Positions 1-8,200 of a stretch of DNA of 64,000 nt are shown one piece after another (position 1 is the first letter of the stretch; the number at the start of each line of letters is the position of its first letter). The notes under the pieces were generated by a model. That model ran no database searches. It was not told the origin of the DNA and saw nothing but the letters and a program-made list of their open reading frames with translations. This DNA is from Deltaproteobacteria bacterium ADurb.Bin207 (GTDB taxonomy: Bacteria; Myxococcota_A; Polyangia; Polyangiales; Polyangiaceae): positions 1 through 64,000 of the forward strand of contig MWCO01000001.1 in assembly GCA_002070115.1 (NCBI GenBank), written 5' to 3'. A program made the translations under genes and the position numbers.

Positions 1-142
1 GCAGCAGGCCATCGTCGGTGTACTCGTGATTGCTGACCAGCAGGCCGCGACGGGAGGACGGCACCGGGCCGCCACCGAAGATCGGCCGCGTCGGTTCATC
101 GAAGGGGAAAAAGTGCATGTAACCGCCGGTACCGGTGTCGGT
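1..142 (-). pseudogene. Fragment of a PhoX-like (DUF839) alkaline phosphatase, joined to rplF
   Basis: Read on the minus strand, these bases form one open frame whose translation includes the stretches YMHFFPFDEP and RRGLLVSNHEYTDDGLL. The GLLV-NHEYT motif after an FFP(L/F) motif is typical of PhoX-type secreted alkaline phosphatases (DUF839). The frame runs off the left edge and stops matching near position 142, where sense-strand rplF begins. No such gene belongs inside a ribosomal operon, so this is most likely a piece of unrelated DNA joined here by misassembly, or less likely a real rearrangement. The family call rests on about 45 residues. Confidence 0.6.
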
Positions 143-526
143 TCCGCACGCATGCAAGGGTTGACCCGGGCTCTCATCGCGAACATGGTTCGCGGAACCT
201 CGGAAGGGTTTTCCAAAACCTTGCTGCTGGTGGGAACCGGATACCGGGCAGAGGTCAAGGGACCCGAACTTCACTTATCAGTGGGGTTGTCCCATCCGGT
301 GGTATTCCCCATCCCTGAAGGAATCTCGGTGACGGTGCCGAAAGACTCGAAGGGAGCGCAGATCGTCATCACGGGCGCCGACCGAGGTTTGGTCGGTGAG
401 ACGGCAGCTCGGATTCGCAGCACAAGGCCGCCGGAACCGTATGGTGGCAAGGGCGTTCGCTATCAGGGCGAGCAAGTTCGTGAGAAAGCCGGCAAGGCCG
501 GCAAGGGCGCGAAGGGCGCCAGGTAA
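2..526 (+). CDS. rplF: Ribosomal protein L6, 5'-truncated
   Basis: This is the large-subunit protein uL6, which binds 23S rRNA near the factor-binding site. Recognisable L6 sequence begins around position 143 (ARMQGLTRALIANMV) and continues through the GYRAEVKG and PPEPYGGKGVRY motifs to the stop at 524-526. The C-terminus carries a short Lys/Gly-rich tail. The N-terminal third of L6 is absent; the upstream in-frame residues (a GTG at 26 is the first possible start) do not resemble L6 and are the antisense of a phosphatase fragment. The intact gene should begin outside this window. The next gene, rplR, follows after 29 bp, as in the spc operon. Confidence 0.85.
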   Translation, partial: QQAIVGVLVIADQQAATGGRHRAATEDRPRRFIEGEKVHVTAGTGVGSARMQGLTRALIANMVRGTSEGFSKTLLLVGTGYRAEVKGPELHLSVGLSHPVVFPIPEGISVTVPKDSKGAQIVITGADRGLVGETAARIRSTRPPEPYGGKGVRYQGEQVREKAGKAGKGAKGAR

Positions 527-555
527 ATGGCTGATCCCAGCGCGGAGTCTTGACG

Positions 556-927
556 ATGGCTATGAGACTGGTCGGACGCGACAGGCGCAAGGTTCGCATT
601 CGTAAAAAGGTCACGGGCACTTCCGAACGCCCGCGATTGACCGTATTTCGTACTGCGCGGCATATTTATGCGCAGGTCATCGATGACGTGAAGGGCTGCA
701 CCTTGGCGCATGCTTCCACGTTGTCGGTCGATGTGCGGGACGCGAATGCACAGGAAGAAAAGAAGCTCAAGAAGACCGAGAAGGCCACCCAAGTGGGTGC
801 CTTGATCGCGAAGATCTGCTTGTCGAAAGACATCAAGCAGGTGGTTTTCGATCGAAATGGTTTCAAGTATCACGGGCGTGTAAGCGCTCTGGCTGCCGCG
901 GCGCGAAAAGCCGGGCTGAAGTTCTAG
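556..927 (+). CDS. rplR: Ribosomal protein L18
   Basis: The 123-residue uL18 protein binds 5S rRNA and helps attach it to the large subunit. The N-terminus is basic ([10 protein letters not shown]), followed by RPRLTVFRT and HIYAQVIDD, and the C-terminus ends in [12 protein letters not shown]...AARKAGLKF, all typical of bacterial L18. I chose the ATG at 556 because a GGAG lies about 8 bases upstream; a TTG two codons earlier is possible but poorly placed. It sits in the normal spc-operon position between rplF and rpsE. Confidence 0.95.
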   Translation: MAMRLVGRDRRKVRIRKKVTGTSERPRLTVFRTARHIYAQVIDDVKGCTLAHASTLSVDVRDANAQEEKKLKKTEKATQVGALIAKICLSKDIKQVVFDRNGFKYHGRVSALAAAARKAGLKF

Positions 928-940
928 GTAGCGAGGAATC

Positions 941-1486
941 ATGCAATTCGATCAGACACTTCAGCTCGACGAAGAAAAGCTCAAGGAGCGCGTCATTCAC
1001 ATCAACCGTGTTGCCAAGGTGGTGAAAGGTGGTCGTCGCTTCAGTTTCTCCGCCCTCGTCGTGGTCGGTGATGAATCAGGTCACGTCGGCGTAGGGCTTG
1101 GTAAGGCCAATGAGGTGCCGGAAGCCATCCGAAAAGGTAACGACCAGGCACGCAAAAGCATGTTTCGGGTGCCCCTCGTGGGAGGGTCGATCCCCCACGG
1201 AATCATCGGTCGTTTCGGAGCTGGGCGCGTGATGCTCCGCCCCGCATCGGAAGGTACTGGCGTTATCGCCGGTGGTGTGGTCCGTGCCGTCGTCGAATCC
1301 GCTGGAATCAAGGATATCCTCACCAAGTGCATGGGGACCACCAACCCGCATAACGTCGTTCGCGCAACCATCGAGGCTCTCCGTACCCTGGCGTGTGTCG
1401 AATCGGTTGCCGCCAAACGTGATAAGAGTGTGGAGGACGTCAAACCCCACACGCAAGATGCAACGCAGCAAGGGGTCGCGCCGTGA
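941..1486 (+). CDS. rpsE: Ribosomal protein S5
   Basis: This 181-residue small-subunit protein (uS5) acts in translational fidelity and binds 16S rRNA near the decoding region. It has the double-stranded-RNA-binding S5 N-domain ([17 protein letters not shown]), the conserved [19 protein letters not shown] segment and the C-domain motif [22 protein letters not shown]. The C-terminus is somewhat longer than in E. coli. Its stop codon overlaps the GTG start of rpmD, so the two are probably translationally coupled. Confidence 0.97.
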   Translation: MQFDQTLQLDEEKLKERVIHINRVAKVVKGGRRFSFSALVVVGDESGHVGVGLGKANEVPEAIRKGNDQARKSMFRVPLVGGSIPHGIIGRFGAGRVMLRPASEGTGVIAGGVVRAVVESAGIKDILTKCMGTTNPHNVVRATIEALRTLACVESVAAKRDKSVEDVKPHTQDATQQGVAP

Positions 1487-1671
1487 AACCCAAGCTCAAG
1501 GTCCGTCAGGTCCGCAGCCTCTCCAATCGACCTTATCCACAGCATCAGGTGATCGCTGGATTGGGGCTCCGTGGAGTGGGCTCTGAAGTCGTCGTGGACA
1601 ACACACCGTCGTTCCGCGGCATGGTCAAGAAGGTCTTGCACCTCGTGCAGATCGAAGAGGTCGAGGGATAG
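1483..1671 (+). CDS. rpmD: Ribosomal protein L30
   Basis: This short uL30 protein of 62 residues has the usual bacterial layout: [21 protein letters not shown], a Gly-Leu-Arg segment, then [22 protein letters not shown]. The start is a GTG overlapping the rpsE stop (GTGA), so reinitiation after rpsE is likely. It lies between rpsE and rplO as in other bacterial spc operons. Confidence 0.95.
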   Translation: MKPKLKVRQVRSLSNRPYPQHQVIAGLGLRGVGSEVVVDNTPSFRGMVKKVLHLVQIEEVEG

Positions 1672-1673
1672 CC

Positions 1674-2165
1674 ATGGCGGACATTCTTTCTAGACTCCAG
1701 GCCCCGAAAGGGGCCAACCGACCTAAGACTCGCGTTGGACGCGGTGTGGGTTCGGGACTTGGAAAAACCTGCGGCCGGGGCCAAAAGGGTCAAAAAGCCA
1801 GAAATACTGGCCGGTTCAGCAAAAGAGCGTTTGAAGGTGGGCAAACCACGCTCCAGCGACGATTGCCAAAGCGTGGATTTGTCAACGTTTTTCGCGCTCA
1901 GGTGGCGATCGTCAACGTGGGCGACCTCGAGCGTTTCGAGTCGGGGACGACGGTAGACGAGGATTTGCTTCGACGATCGCGATTGGTTCGCGGCAAGTTC
2001 GATTTGATCAAGGTGCTTGGACAGGGCGACCTTGGCAAGGCATTGACCGTCACCGTGCATACGTTCTCGAAGTCCGCCATCGAGAAGATCGAAAAGGCGG
2101 GAGGCAAGGTCATTCCCTTGATTCCTTTGGAAACGCCGGAAGCCGGGGAGGCGTCTGCCGAATAG
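1674..2165 (+). CDS. rplO: Ribosomal protein L15
   Basis: The 163-residue uL15 is a late-assembling large-subunit protein. Its N-terminal extension, which threads into rRNA, is seen as TRVGRGVGSGLGKTCGRGQK followed by FEGGQTTLQRRLPKRGF. The globular C-domain ends in GKALTVTVHTFSKSAIEKIEKAGG. The ATG follows rpmD by two bases, and secY starts 12 bp after the stop, matching the conserved L30-L15-SecY order. Confidence 0.96.
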   Translation: MADILSRLQAPKGANRPKTRVGRGVGSGLGKTCGRGQKGQKARNTGRFSKRAFEGGQTTLQRRLPKRGFVNVFRAQVAIVNVGDLERFESGTTVDEDLLRRSRLVRGKFDLIKVLGQGDLGKALTVTVHTFSKSAIEKIEKAGGKVIPLIPLETPEAGEASAE

Positions 2166-2177
2166 GCGACGAGAATC

Positions 2178-3509
2178 ATGGCATTCGCCAACTTCGCGAA
2201 CATACCGAAGGTGCCAGAACTCCGAAAGAGGTTGCTGTTCACCCTCTTTATGCTCGCGATTTATCGCGTGGGAGTTTTCATTACCGCTCCGGGCATCGAT
2301 CGAAATGTCATGCGGTCGGTCGTTCAGCGTCAATCGGGCGGATTGCTGGGGATGTTCAACCTCTTTACCGGCGGGGCGCTCGAAAACCTCTCGATCTTCG
2401 CGCTCGGGATCATGCCCTACATCTCGTCGTCGATCATCATGCAACTGCTCGGCACCGTGTATAAGCCGATCGATGATATGCGACGAGAGGGCGAACAAGG
2501 TCGCCGTAAACTCGATCAATACACACGGTACGGAACCGTGGTGCTCAGCATCTTCCAATCCTTTGGGATCGCAATGTATCTCGAGGGCCTGAACCATCAC
2601 GAAATGGGAGGGAGCGGCGGGATGGGAGATGTCGTCGCCAACCCAGGCTGGGCATTTCGATTGATGACGATCATCACGCTTACCACGGGCACGGCGTTCA
2701 TCATGTGGGTAGGCGAGCAAATTACGGAACGAGGCGTTTCCAACGGGATTTCGCTGATCATTTTTGCCGGTATCCTGTCGGATTTGCCGTCGGTTGCCGT
2801 CGGTTACGTGCAACAACACGAAGGTAACCTGCAGCCCCTGACCATCGCGTCGATGCTCGCGTTGATCGTCGGCACCGTGGCGGTTGTCGTGTTTTTTGAG
2901 CGGGCTCAGAGAAGGATCCCGATCGTTTACTCGAGACGTCAAGTAGGCCGTAGGGTTTATGGGGGTCAGACGGCGCATCTGCCGTTGAAGGTGAATTCGG
3001 CAAGCATGATTCCCGCGATTTTCGCTTCTTCGTTGCTGATGTTCCCGGCAACGCTCGCGAATCTGAATATCCCGGGGATGAACAATATCCAGGCGGTGCT
3101 CAACAAGGGTGGATGGGTGTTCAACACGTTTTACGCGTTGCTGATCATCTTCTTCTGCTTTTTCTATACGGCCGTGACGGTTCGTCCGGTAGATATTGCG
3201 GAGAATCTTAAAAAGCAGCAAGCCAACGTTCCAGGGATTCGCCCTGGCAAACAAACCGCCGAATATATTGACCGGGTGCTGACCCGGATCACACTTGGTG
3301 GTTCATTGTATGTGGCTGCGGTGTGCTTGATCCCGAACATCGCAAGCGCATGGTATAACGTGTCGTTCCGATTTGGCGGCACGTCCATCATGATTGTGGT
3401 AGGGGTGGCGCTCGACTTATCTTCGAGCATCGAATCCCACCTCATCACTCACAATTATGAGGGATTGACGGGACCCAAGGTGTCACGCATTCGTGGACGC
3501 CAGGTTTGA
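2178..3509 (+). CDS. secY: Protein translocase channel subunit SecY
   Basis: SecY forms the protein-conducting channel of the Sec translocon in the inner membrane. The 443-residue product has about ten hydrophobic segments. Family signatures are visible: PGID near the first loop, GGALENLSIFALGIMPYISSS in TM2, the QGIG-like amphipathic region, and the cytoplasmic loop with ERAQRRIPIVYSRRQVGR. TM10 is followed by a short basic C-terminus (KVSRIRGRQV). It lies directly downstream of rplO. The adk and map genes that often follow secY are absent here, and infA starts three bases after the stop. Confidence 0.97.
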   Translation: MAFANFANIPKVPELRKRLLFTLFMLAIYRVGVFITAPGIDRNVMRSVVQRQSGGLLGMFNLFTGGALENLSIFALGIMPYISSSIIMQLLGTVYKPIDDMRREGEQGRRKLDQYTRYGTVVLSIFQSFGIAMYLEGLNHHEMGGSGGMGDVVANPGWAFRLMTIITLTTGTAFIMWVGEQITERGVSNGISLIIFAGILSDLPSVAVGYVQQHEGNLQPLTIASMLALIVGTVAVVVFFERAQRRIPIVYSRRQVGRRVYGGQTAHLPLKVNSASMIPAIFASSLLMFPATLANLNIPGMNNIQAVLNKGGWVFNTFYALLIIFFCFFYTAVTVRPVDIAENLKKQQANVPGIRPGKQTAEYIDRVLTRITLGGSLYVAAVCLIPNIASAWYNVSFRFGGTSIMIVVGVALDLSSSIESHLITHNYEGLTGPKVSRIRGRQV

Positions 3510-3512
3510 GGC

Positions 3513-3767
3513 ATGCGACCAGGAGGAAATCGGAAGGATCGGACGACACAATACGAGGAAGGTAAGCTTGAGGCACGAGGGTTGGTGACGCAGGTGCTAC
3601 CCAACGCGATGTATCGGGTCTGCTGTGAAAGCCAACGGGAAGTGCTAGCAACGGTCAGTACGAAATTGCGTCAGCACATGATCAAGATCCTTCCAGGTGA
3701 CCAGGTGACCGTCGAATTATCGCCGTACGATCCCAATCGAGGCCGGATCACATGCCGGCACAAGTAG
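3513..3767 (+). CDS. infA: Translation initiation factor IF-1, N-terminally extended
   Basis: IF-1 is an OB-fold protein that occupies the ribosomal A site during initiation. The core is clear: [12 protein letters not shown], then [19 protein letters not shown] and a final RGRIT. At 84 residues it is about 12 longer than usual, because a basic N-terminal tail ([13 protein letters not shown]) precedes the domain. Within the core it reads [18 protein letters not shown] instead of the more usual ENG.EVLAHISGKMR, so it is a diverged version. The ATG at 3513 is the only reasonable start; a strong AGGAGG at 3521-3526 lies just inside the reading frame, which is unusual. Confidence 0.9.
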   Translation: MRPGGNRKDRTTQYEEGKLEARGLVTQVLPNAMYRVCCESQREVLATVSTKLRQHMIKILPGDQVTVELSPYDPNRGRITCRHK

Positions 3768-3777
3768 AGAGGCAGTT

Positions 3778-3897
3778 ATGAAGGTTCGGCCATCCGTGAA
3801 GAAGATTTGCGACAAGTGCAAGATCGTCAAGCGCAACGGCGTGGTGCGCGTGATCTGCAAAAAGAATCCTCGCCACAAGCAGCGCCAAGGCGCCTGA
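3778..3897 (+). CDS. rpmJ: Ribosomal protein L36, zinc-binding form
   Basis: This 39-residue bL36 starts [15 protein letters not shown] and ends [12 protein letters not shown]. The zinc ligands are present (Cys11, Cys14, Cys27, His33), so this is the C+ form. A GAGAGG lies just upstream of the ATG. Its position between infA and rpsM is the standard one at the junction of the spc and alpha operons. Confidence 0.95.
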   Translation: MKVRPSVKKICDKCKIVKRNGVVRVICKKNPRHKQRQGA

Positions 3898-3932
3898 GCC
3901 GACCCCGATGATCGAGCAGGAGTAGGGATTCT

Positions 3933-4313
3933 ATGGCACGTATTGCAGGTGTTGACCTTCCGCGGCGCAAACACGTTGTGTATGCGCTGCCGTATATTTA
4001 CGGAATTGGACGAAAGCTGGCTCGCGATATCTGCGAAAAAGCGCAGGTTTCTCCGTCCAAGCGTGTCGAGGACCTCGCGGAATCCGAGATCAAGGCGATT
4101 CGCGAGATCATCGATGGCGAGTACAAGGTCGAAGGCGATCTGCGTCGCGAAGTCCAAATGAACATCAAGCGATTGATGGACTTGGGATGCTACCGCGGGC
4201 TACGACATCGTCGTGGCTTACCCACGCGTGGGCAGCGTACCCACACCAACGCCCGCACCCGTAAGGGACCGCGTAAGGGCATGATCTCTCGCTCCCGGGC
4301 GAAGAAGAGTTAG
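3933..4313 (+). CDS. rpsM: Ribosomal protein S13
   Basis: The 126-residue uS13 lies in the head of the small subunit and contacts tRNA and the large subunit through its C-terminal tail. It begins [19 protein letters not shown] and has the helix-two-turn-helix region ending in the invariant [20 protein letters not shown] segment, followed by a basic tail. A GGAG motif lies upstream of the ATG. It heads the alpha-operon gene order S13-S11-S4-RpoA-L17. Confidence 0.97.
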   Translation: MARIAGVDLPRRKHVVYALPYIYGIGRKLARDICEKAQVSPSKRVEDLAESEIKAIREIIDGEYKVEGDLRREVQMNIKRLMDLGCYRGLRHRRGLPTRGQRTHTNARTRKGPRKGMISRSRAKKS

Positions 4314-4328
4314 ACGGAGTACCGCGCG

Positions 4329-4733
4329 ATGAGTACGACCAAAGCCCGCGGCAAGGGCGTCAAACAGAAGAAAAAGGTCAAGAAGAACATCGGTTCTGGG
4401 ATTGCCCATATCCAGTCGACGTTCAATAACACAATCGTAACGATCAGCGACGTCAACGGCAACGTGGTGTCCTGGTCCAGCGCGGGATCCCGCGGATTCA
4501 AAGGCTCCCGCAAGTCAACTCCGTTCGCCGCGCAGCTCGCTGCAGAGGAAGCTGCTCGACGCGCCATGGAGCATGGTGTGCGTTCTGTCGCCGTGTTCGT
4601 CAAAGGACCGGGTGCTGGCCGGGAGAGCGCTCTTCGCGCTCTGCAGTCCGCCGGTTTCAAAGTCACTTTGATTCGCGATGTAACCCCGATTCCCCACAAC
4701 GGATGCCGCCCGCCCAAGCGGCGTCGCGTGTGA
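4329..4733 (+). CDS. rpsK: Ribosomal protein S11
   Basis: The 134-residue uS11 sits on the platform of the small subunit near the mRNA exit channel. Its core has the conserved segments [51 protein letters not shown] and the C-terminal [16 protein letters not shown] Lys-rich N-terminal extension of about 20 residues precedes the domain, as in many bacteria. It is 15 bp after rpsM. Confidence 0.97.
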   Translation: MSTTKARGKGVKQKKKVKKNIGSGIAHIQSTFNNTIVTISDVNGNVVSWSSAGSRGFKGSRKSTPFAAQLAAEEAARRAMEHGVRSVAVFVKGPGAGRESALRALQSAGFKVTLIRDVTPIPHNGCRPPKRRRV

Positions 4734-4751
4734 TCGGCTGAGGACTTATTC

Positions 4752-5381
4752 ATGGCTCGATATATCGGCCCCGTTTGCAAACTTTGCCGTCGTGAAGGCG
4801 AAAAACTCTTCCTCAAGGGAGAGCGCTGCCAGACCGAAAAATGCGCTTTCACTCGTCGTTCTTACCCACCTGGGCAGCACGGCCAAGGGCGCATCAAGTT
4901 GAGCGAGTACGCCATCCGTTTGCGCGAAAAGCAAAAGGTGCGTCGCGTATATGGAGTGCAGGAACGACAGTTCCGCCTCTATTACGACCGCGCCAACCGT
5001 ATGCGTGGCGGCACCGGTGAGCAAATGCTCGCTTTGCTCGAGCGACGACTCGACTCCGCCGTGTATCGCATGGGATTCGGCGTTACCCGAAGAGAAGCTC
5101 GACAGCTCGTGAAGCATAACCACATCTTGGTCAACGGACGGCGAGTCAACATCCCGAGCTATATCTTGCGTATCGGAGACAAAGTCGAGGTGCGCGAGCG
5201 AAGCCGTAAACTCAAGCTTCTCGAATCCTCCATCGCCATGGCGGAGGCTCGCCCCGTCCCTGGCTGGATGGACCTGGATCGCGGCTCGTATTCGGCGGTC
5301 ATCAAGTCGAGCCCCCTGCGGGAGGAACTCAACGAGCCCGCTATCCGCGAACAACTCATCGTCGAGTATTACTCACGGTAG
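4752..5381 (+). CDS. rpsD: Ribosomal protein S4, zinc-binding form
   Basis: The 209-residue uS4 is a primary 16S rRNA binder and in many bacteria also the translational repressor of the alpha operon. The N-terminus carries four cysteines (Cys9, Cys12, Cys26, Cys31), marking a zinc-binding C+ variant. The S4 RNA-binding domain is seen as [20 protein letters not shown] followed by [14 protein letters not shown]. The start ATG and the order between rpsK and rpoA fit the standard operon. Confidence 0.97.
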   Translation: MARYIGPVCKLCRREGEKLFLKGERCQTEKCAFTRRSYPPGQHGQGRIKLSEYAIRLREKQKVRRVYGVQERQFRLYYDRANRMRGGTGEQMLALLERRLDSAVYRMGFGVTRREARQLVKHNHILVNGRRVNIPSYILRIGDKVEVRERSRKLKLLESSIAMAEARPVPGWMDLDRGSYSAVIKSSPLREELNEPAIREQLIVEYYSR

Positions 5382-5484
5382 GATAGATACCCAAACGCGG
5401 GCAGGGAACGAGCCGCCTTGAACGAGCGGGTTCGGCAAGATGGCTGGGATTCCCGCGCGAACCTTCAAACGAGGAGATGCACGG

Positions 5485-6507
5485 ATGGAACAACTCATTG
5501 CGCGCAATTGGCGGGAACTCATTCGTCCCAAAGCTATCCAGATCGACGCGGAATCCCGCTCCGATGTGTACGCCAAGTTTACCTGCGAACCCCTCGAGCG
5601 AGGGTTCGGTATCACCGTCGGAAACTCCCTGCGCCGCGTGCTTCTATCGTCGCTGCAAGGCGCTGCTGTTACGGCGGTCCGGATCGATGGCGCATTGCAT
5701 GAGTTCACCACCATCCGAGATGTCGTCGAAGACGTGAGCGACATCATCCTCAACATCAAAGAGGTCGTGTTCAAAGCCCATCGACTCGACAACTTCGTGG
5801 TTCGAATCGATAAAGAAGGACCAGGCCCCGTTTGCGCCAAGGATATCCATTTGGTCGATGGACTCGAGGTGCTCAACCCCGACCACGTCATCGCCGTATT
5901 GGATAAAAAAGGCCCGCTTTCGATGGAGCTTACCGTCGGAATGGGCCGGGGATATGTGCCGGCCGAACGCAACAAAACGGCCACCATGCCGCTGGGCACC
6001 ATTCCGATCGATGCCCTCTTTTCTCCAGTGCGCAAGGTCAACTACACGGTGCAGAACGCGCGCGTCGGTCAGGTCACGGACTACGATAAATTGGTGCTCG
6101 AAGTGTGGACCAATGGTGCCGTGCGACCCGAAGATGCGGTGGCGTTCGCTGCAAAAATCCTCAAAGAACAGCTCACCATCTTCATCAACTTCGAGGAAAC
6201 CGAAGAAACCTCGTACGTTGCGCCAAGCGATAGCGAAGAGCCTATCAACGAGAACTTGTTCCGATCCGTCGATGAACTCGAACTCAGCGTTCGTTCCGCA
6301 AACTGCATGCAGAACGCGAATATTACACTCATCGGTGAGCTGGTTCAGCGCACCGACCAGGACATGCTCAAGACCAAAAACTTCGGGCGAAAATCGCTCA
6401 AAGAAATCAAGGAAATCCTCGCGAGCATGGGCCTTTCCCTCGGAATGAAGATTGACAACTGGCCACAACTCCTGGAGCGCTATAAGGCGCAGCAGAGCCA
6501 GAACTAA
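5485..6507 (+). CDS. rpoA: RNA polymerase alpha subunit
   Basis: The alpha subunit nucleates RNA polymerase assembly and contacts UP elements and activators. The N-domain dimerisation motif [19 protein letters not shown] and the C-terminal domain ([15 protein letters not shown], then [19 protein letters not shown]) are both present. I start at the ATG at 5485 because a GAGGAG lies 8-9 bases upstream and the product (340 residues) then begins at the usual NWRELIRPK segment; an ATG 45 bases earlier would add a non-homologous leader. rplQ follows after 18 bp. Confidence 0.96.
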   Translation: MEQLIARNWRELIRPKAIQIDAESRSDVYAKFTCEPLERGFGITVGNSLRRVLLSSLQGAAVTAVRIDGALHEFTTIRDVVEDVSDIILNIKEVVFKAHRLDNFVVRIDKEGPGPVCAKDIHLVDGLEVLNPDHVIAVLDKKGPLSMELTVGMGRGYVPAERNKTATMPLGTIPIDALFSPVRKVNYTVQNARVGQVTDYDKLVLEVWTNGAVRPEDAVAFAAKILKEQLTIFINFEETEETSYVAPSDSEEPINENLFRSVDELELSVRSANCMQNANITLIGELVQRTDQDMLKTKNFGRKSLKEIKEILASMGLSLGMKIDNWPQLLERYKAQQSQN

Positions 6508-6525
6508 ACAAGAGGACAGCTCGCC

Positions 6526-7062
6526 ATGCGTCACTTGAAAGCAGGCCGGAAGTTCGGCCGAAACCCCAGCAGCCGTCGGGCGATGTTGCGAAACCTCACG
6601 GCCAACCTCATCACTCACGAACGCATCGAAACCACCGACGCCAAAGCCAAAGAACTGCGCCGCGTCGCCGAAAGACTCATCACCAAAGCCATTCGCCTTG
6701 GGGATGTCGCCTACAACAAACCAGGGGAAACCCCCGATCGACGCCAGATCGCACGGCGTCTTCACGTGGCGAGACAAATCCGCGCCTTCATCCCTCGCTA
6801 CGGAATGGTCGCCAACGAAGAAGGGGCGATGCAACGCATCGACCTGGTCGAAAAAGTCCTCATCGACCTCGCCAAGCGATTCCAAGGACGACCGGGGGGG
6901 TACACCCGCATCATCAAACTCGGCCCCCGCCGCGGCGATAATGCCCCCATGTCTCTCATCGAATTCGTAACCGAAGGCGAAACGACCGCGACTAGCGAGC
7001 CCGCCGCCGAACCCGCCGTGGCTGAAACCGGCCCAAATAGCACGCCTGAAGCCACGACCTGA
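6526..7062 (+). CDS. rplQ: Ribosomal protein L17
   Basis: This is bL17, a large-subunit protein near the peptide exit. The N-terminal region (MRHLKAGRKFGRNPSSRRAM, then LTANLITHERIETTDAKAKE) and the GGYTRIIKLGPRRGDNAPMSLIE segment are diagnostic. The product is 178 residues, longer than the 120-130 usual in E. coli, because of an insertion around residues 60-90 and an acidic Ala/Glu/Pro-rich C-terminal tail of about 30 residues. It ends the alpha operon; no clear intrinsic terminator follows. Confidence 0.96.
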   Translation: MRHLKAGRKFGRNPSSRRAMLRNLTANLITHERIETTDAKAKELRRVAERLITKAIRLGDVAYNKPGETPDRRQIARRLHVARQIRAFIPRYGMVANEEGAMQRIDLVEKVLIDLAKRFQGRPGGYTRIIKLGPRRGDNAPMSLIEFVTEGETTATSEPAAEPAVAETGPNSTPEATT

Positions 7063-7145
7063 TCGCGCTGCCCGCCTTCGAGTCTCCCCATCTATCCACA
7101 AAGACTCCCCCCCGTCCGACGGCCAAACATTCGGTCCGTGATGGG

Positions 7146-7160
7146 GTAACTATCGATATT
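7146..7160 (-). repeat. AT-rich intergenic motif, copy 1 (imperfect)
   Basis: On the minus strand this reads AATATCGATAGTTAC. It resembles two other intergenic sites at 24310 and 41951, which share AATATCARTAGGTTAY, but lacks one G. It lies between the 3' ends of two convergent genes. The role is unknown and the match could be chance. Confidence 0.3.
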
Positions 7161-7205
7161 TATTAGGGAAATTAGATCCGCCGCGCAAGAAAACCAGCGC
7201 TGGGA

Positions 7206-7994
7206 TCAGGCGTCGCACTCGGTCACGAGACTAAATAGCTGCGGCACGGTGGCTCCTTGCCCCGGCTCCGGTCCGGTGCCAAGAGGATCCAAAACGAAAA
7301 GAGGCGCGTCTTTCCATGCCTCGGCATCGATGACCCCAAGCGAAAACTTCTCAACAATACCGTCGTGCGTCACGGTCACAAGACGACGACCCGAAGCTTG
7401 AGAACTGGTTTTCGTGATCGCGTACGTGGCAGAAACCACACGCCAGGAGATTTCTCCCGTGCTCTCATCATAGGTCTGCTCACCCCACACCGCGGAGCCA
7501 TTGGCGCCAAAATCGACCTTCACGCTGTAACCGTACGCCCCTTGAGAACGCGCCCAAAATGAGACTCCCTGCTCGAAAAACTCCTCTACATGACTCCAAT
7601 TCTGCCACGGGGAATCCTTGATCACGAGCAGCTCGCCCGTGAGACTCCGAAGCGTCAAAGAGGGAGCAAGTGCCTGACGAAGAGGCGCCGCCCACGGGCT
7701 GGTGCGAATCACATCCCGAAACGCACCGCACGTCATGACCGCGCGCGACGCATTATCCGCAATCGCCCACATGAATCCGTTCTCGCTTTGGCATACCCCG
7801 TAACGCAATCGATCCTTCGAATCGTCGACCGCTCGCTTGTAGTATTCAAAGGCCTCTCCGTAGTTGGCGCCACACGCCGTGGCCGCATACTCGGTGGAGT
7901 CGACGGCTTCGAACCCTTCATCCTGCACGCCCATGGCGCATCCCGCCGCTAGCGGACACAGGGCGATAACCAGAGAAAATAGACTGTGTTTCAT
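7206..7994 (-). CDS. Putative lipoprotein of unknown function
   Basis: I do not recognise a family. The 262-residue product starts MKHSLFSLVIALCPLAAGCA, a lipoprotein signal peptide with lipobox LAAGC, so it should be anchored in the outer or inner membrane. An in-frame start 43 codons upstream would bury the signal peptide and is rejected. The mature part has a few cysteines, aromatic-rich stretches (SPWQNWSHVEEFFEQG, FWARSQGAYGY) and no visible catalytic motif. It is divergent from the S46 peptidase gene, with a 206-bp shared upstream region. Confidence 0.7.
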   Translation of the reverse strand: MKHSLFSLVIALCPLAAGCAMGVQDEGFEAVDSTEYAATACGANYGEAFEYYKRAVDDSKDRLRYGVCQSENGFMWAIADNASRAVMTCGAFRDVIRTSPWAAPLRQALAPSLTLRSLTGELLVIKDSPWQNWSHVEEFFEQGVSFWARSQGAYGYSVKVDFGANGSAVWGEQTYDESTGEISWRVVSATYAITKTSSQASGRRLVTVTHDGIVEKFSLGVIDAEAWKDAPLFVLDPLGTGPEPGQGATVPQLFSLVTECDA

Positions 7995-8200
7995 GAAAAT
8001 ATCCCACATGTCGTAAAGTGTACGCGCGAGGGGGTTAGCACGTTCCTCGTCGCATAGCAATCCCTTCCTACCCTCTTTCGACAGCCGGGACGCACTATGG
8101 AATTTCCCTTGTAAATCCACCAATTAGCTGGGGTTTTGCGATGTCACCGAAACGACTAGGGTGGTGCGAAGCCGTTCAACCACCGGAGCGAGGTGACGCC

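Noticed and set aside
1545-3254. A 569-codon open frame on the minus strand across rplO and secY
   Set aside because: It is the antisense of two certain ribosomal-operon genes, has no family resemblance and no ribosome site. Codon bias of the sense genes explains its length.
5644-7101. A 485-codon minus-strand frame across rpoA and rplQ
   Set aside because: Same reason: shadow of rpoA and rplQ.
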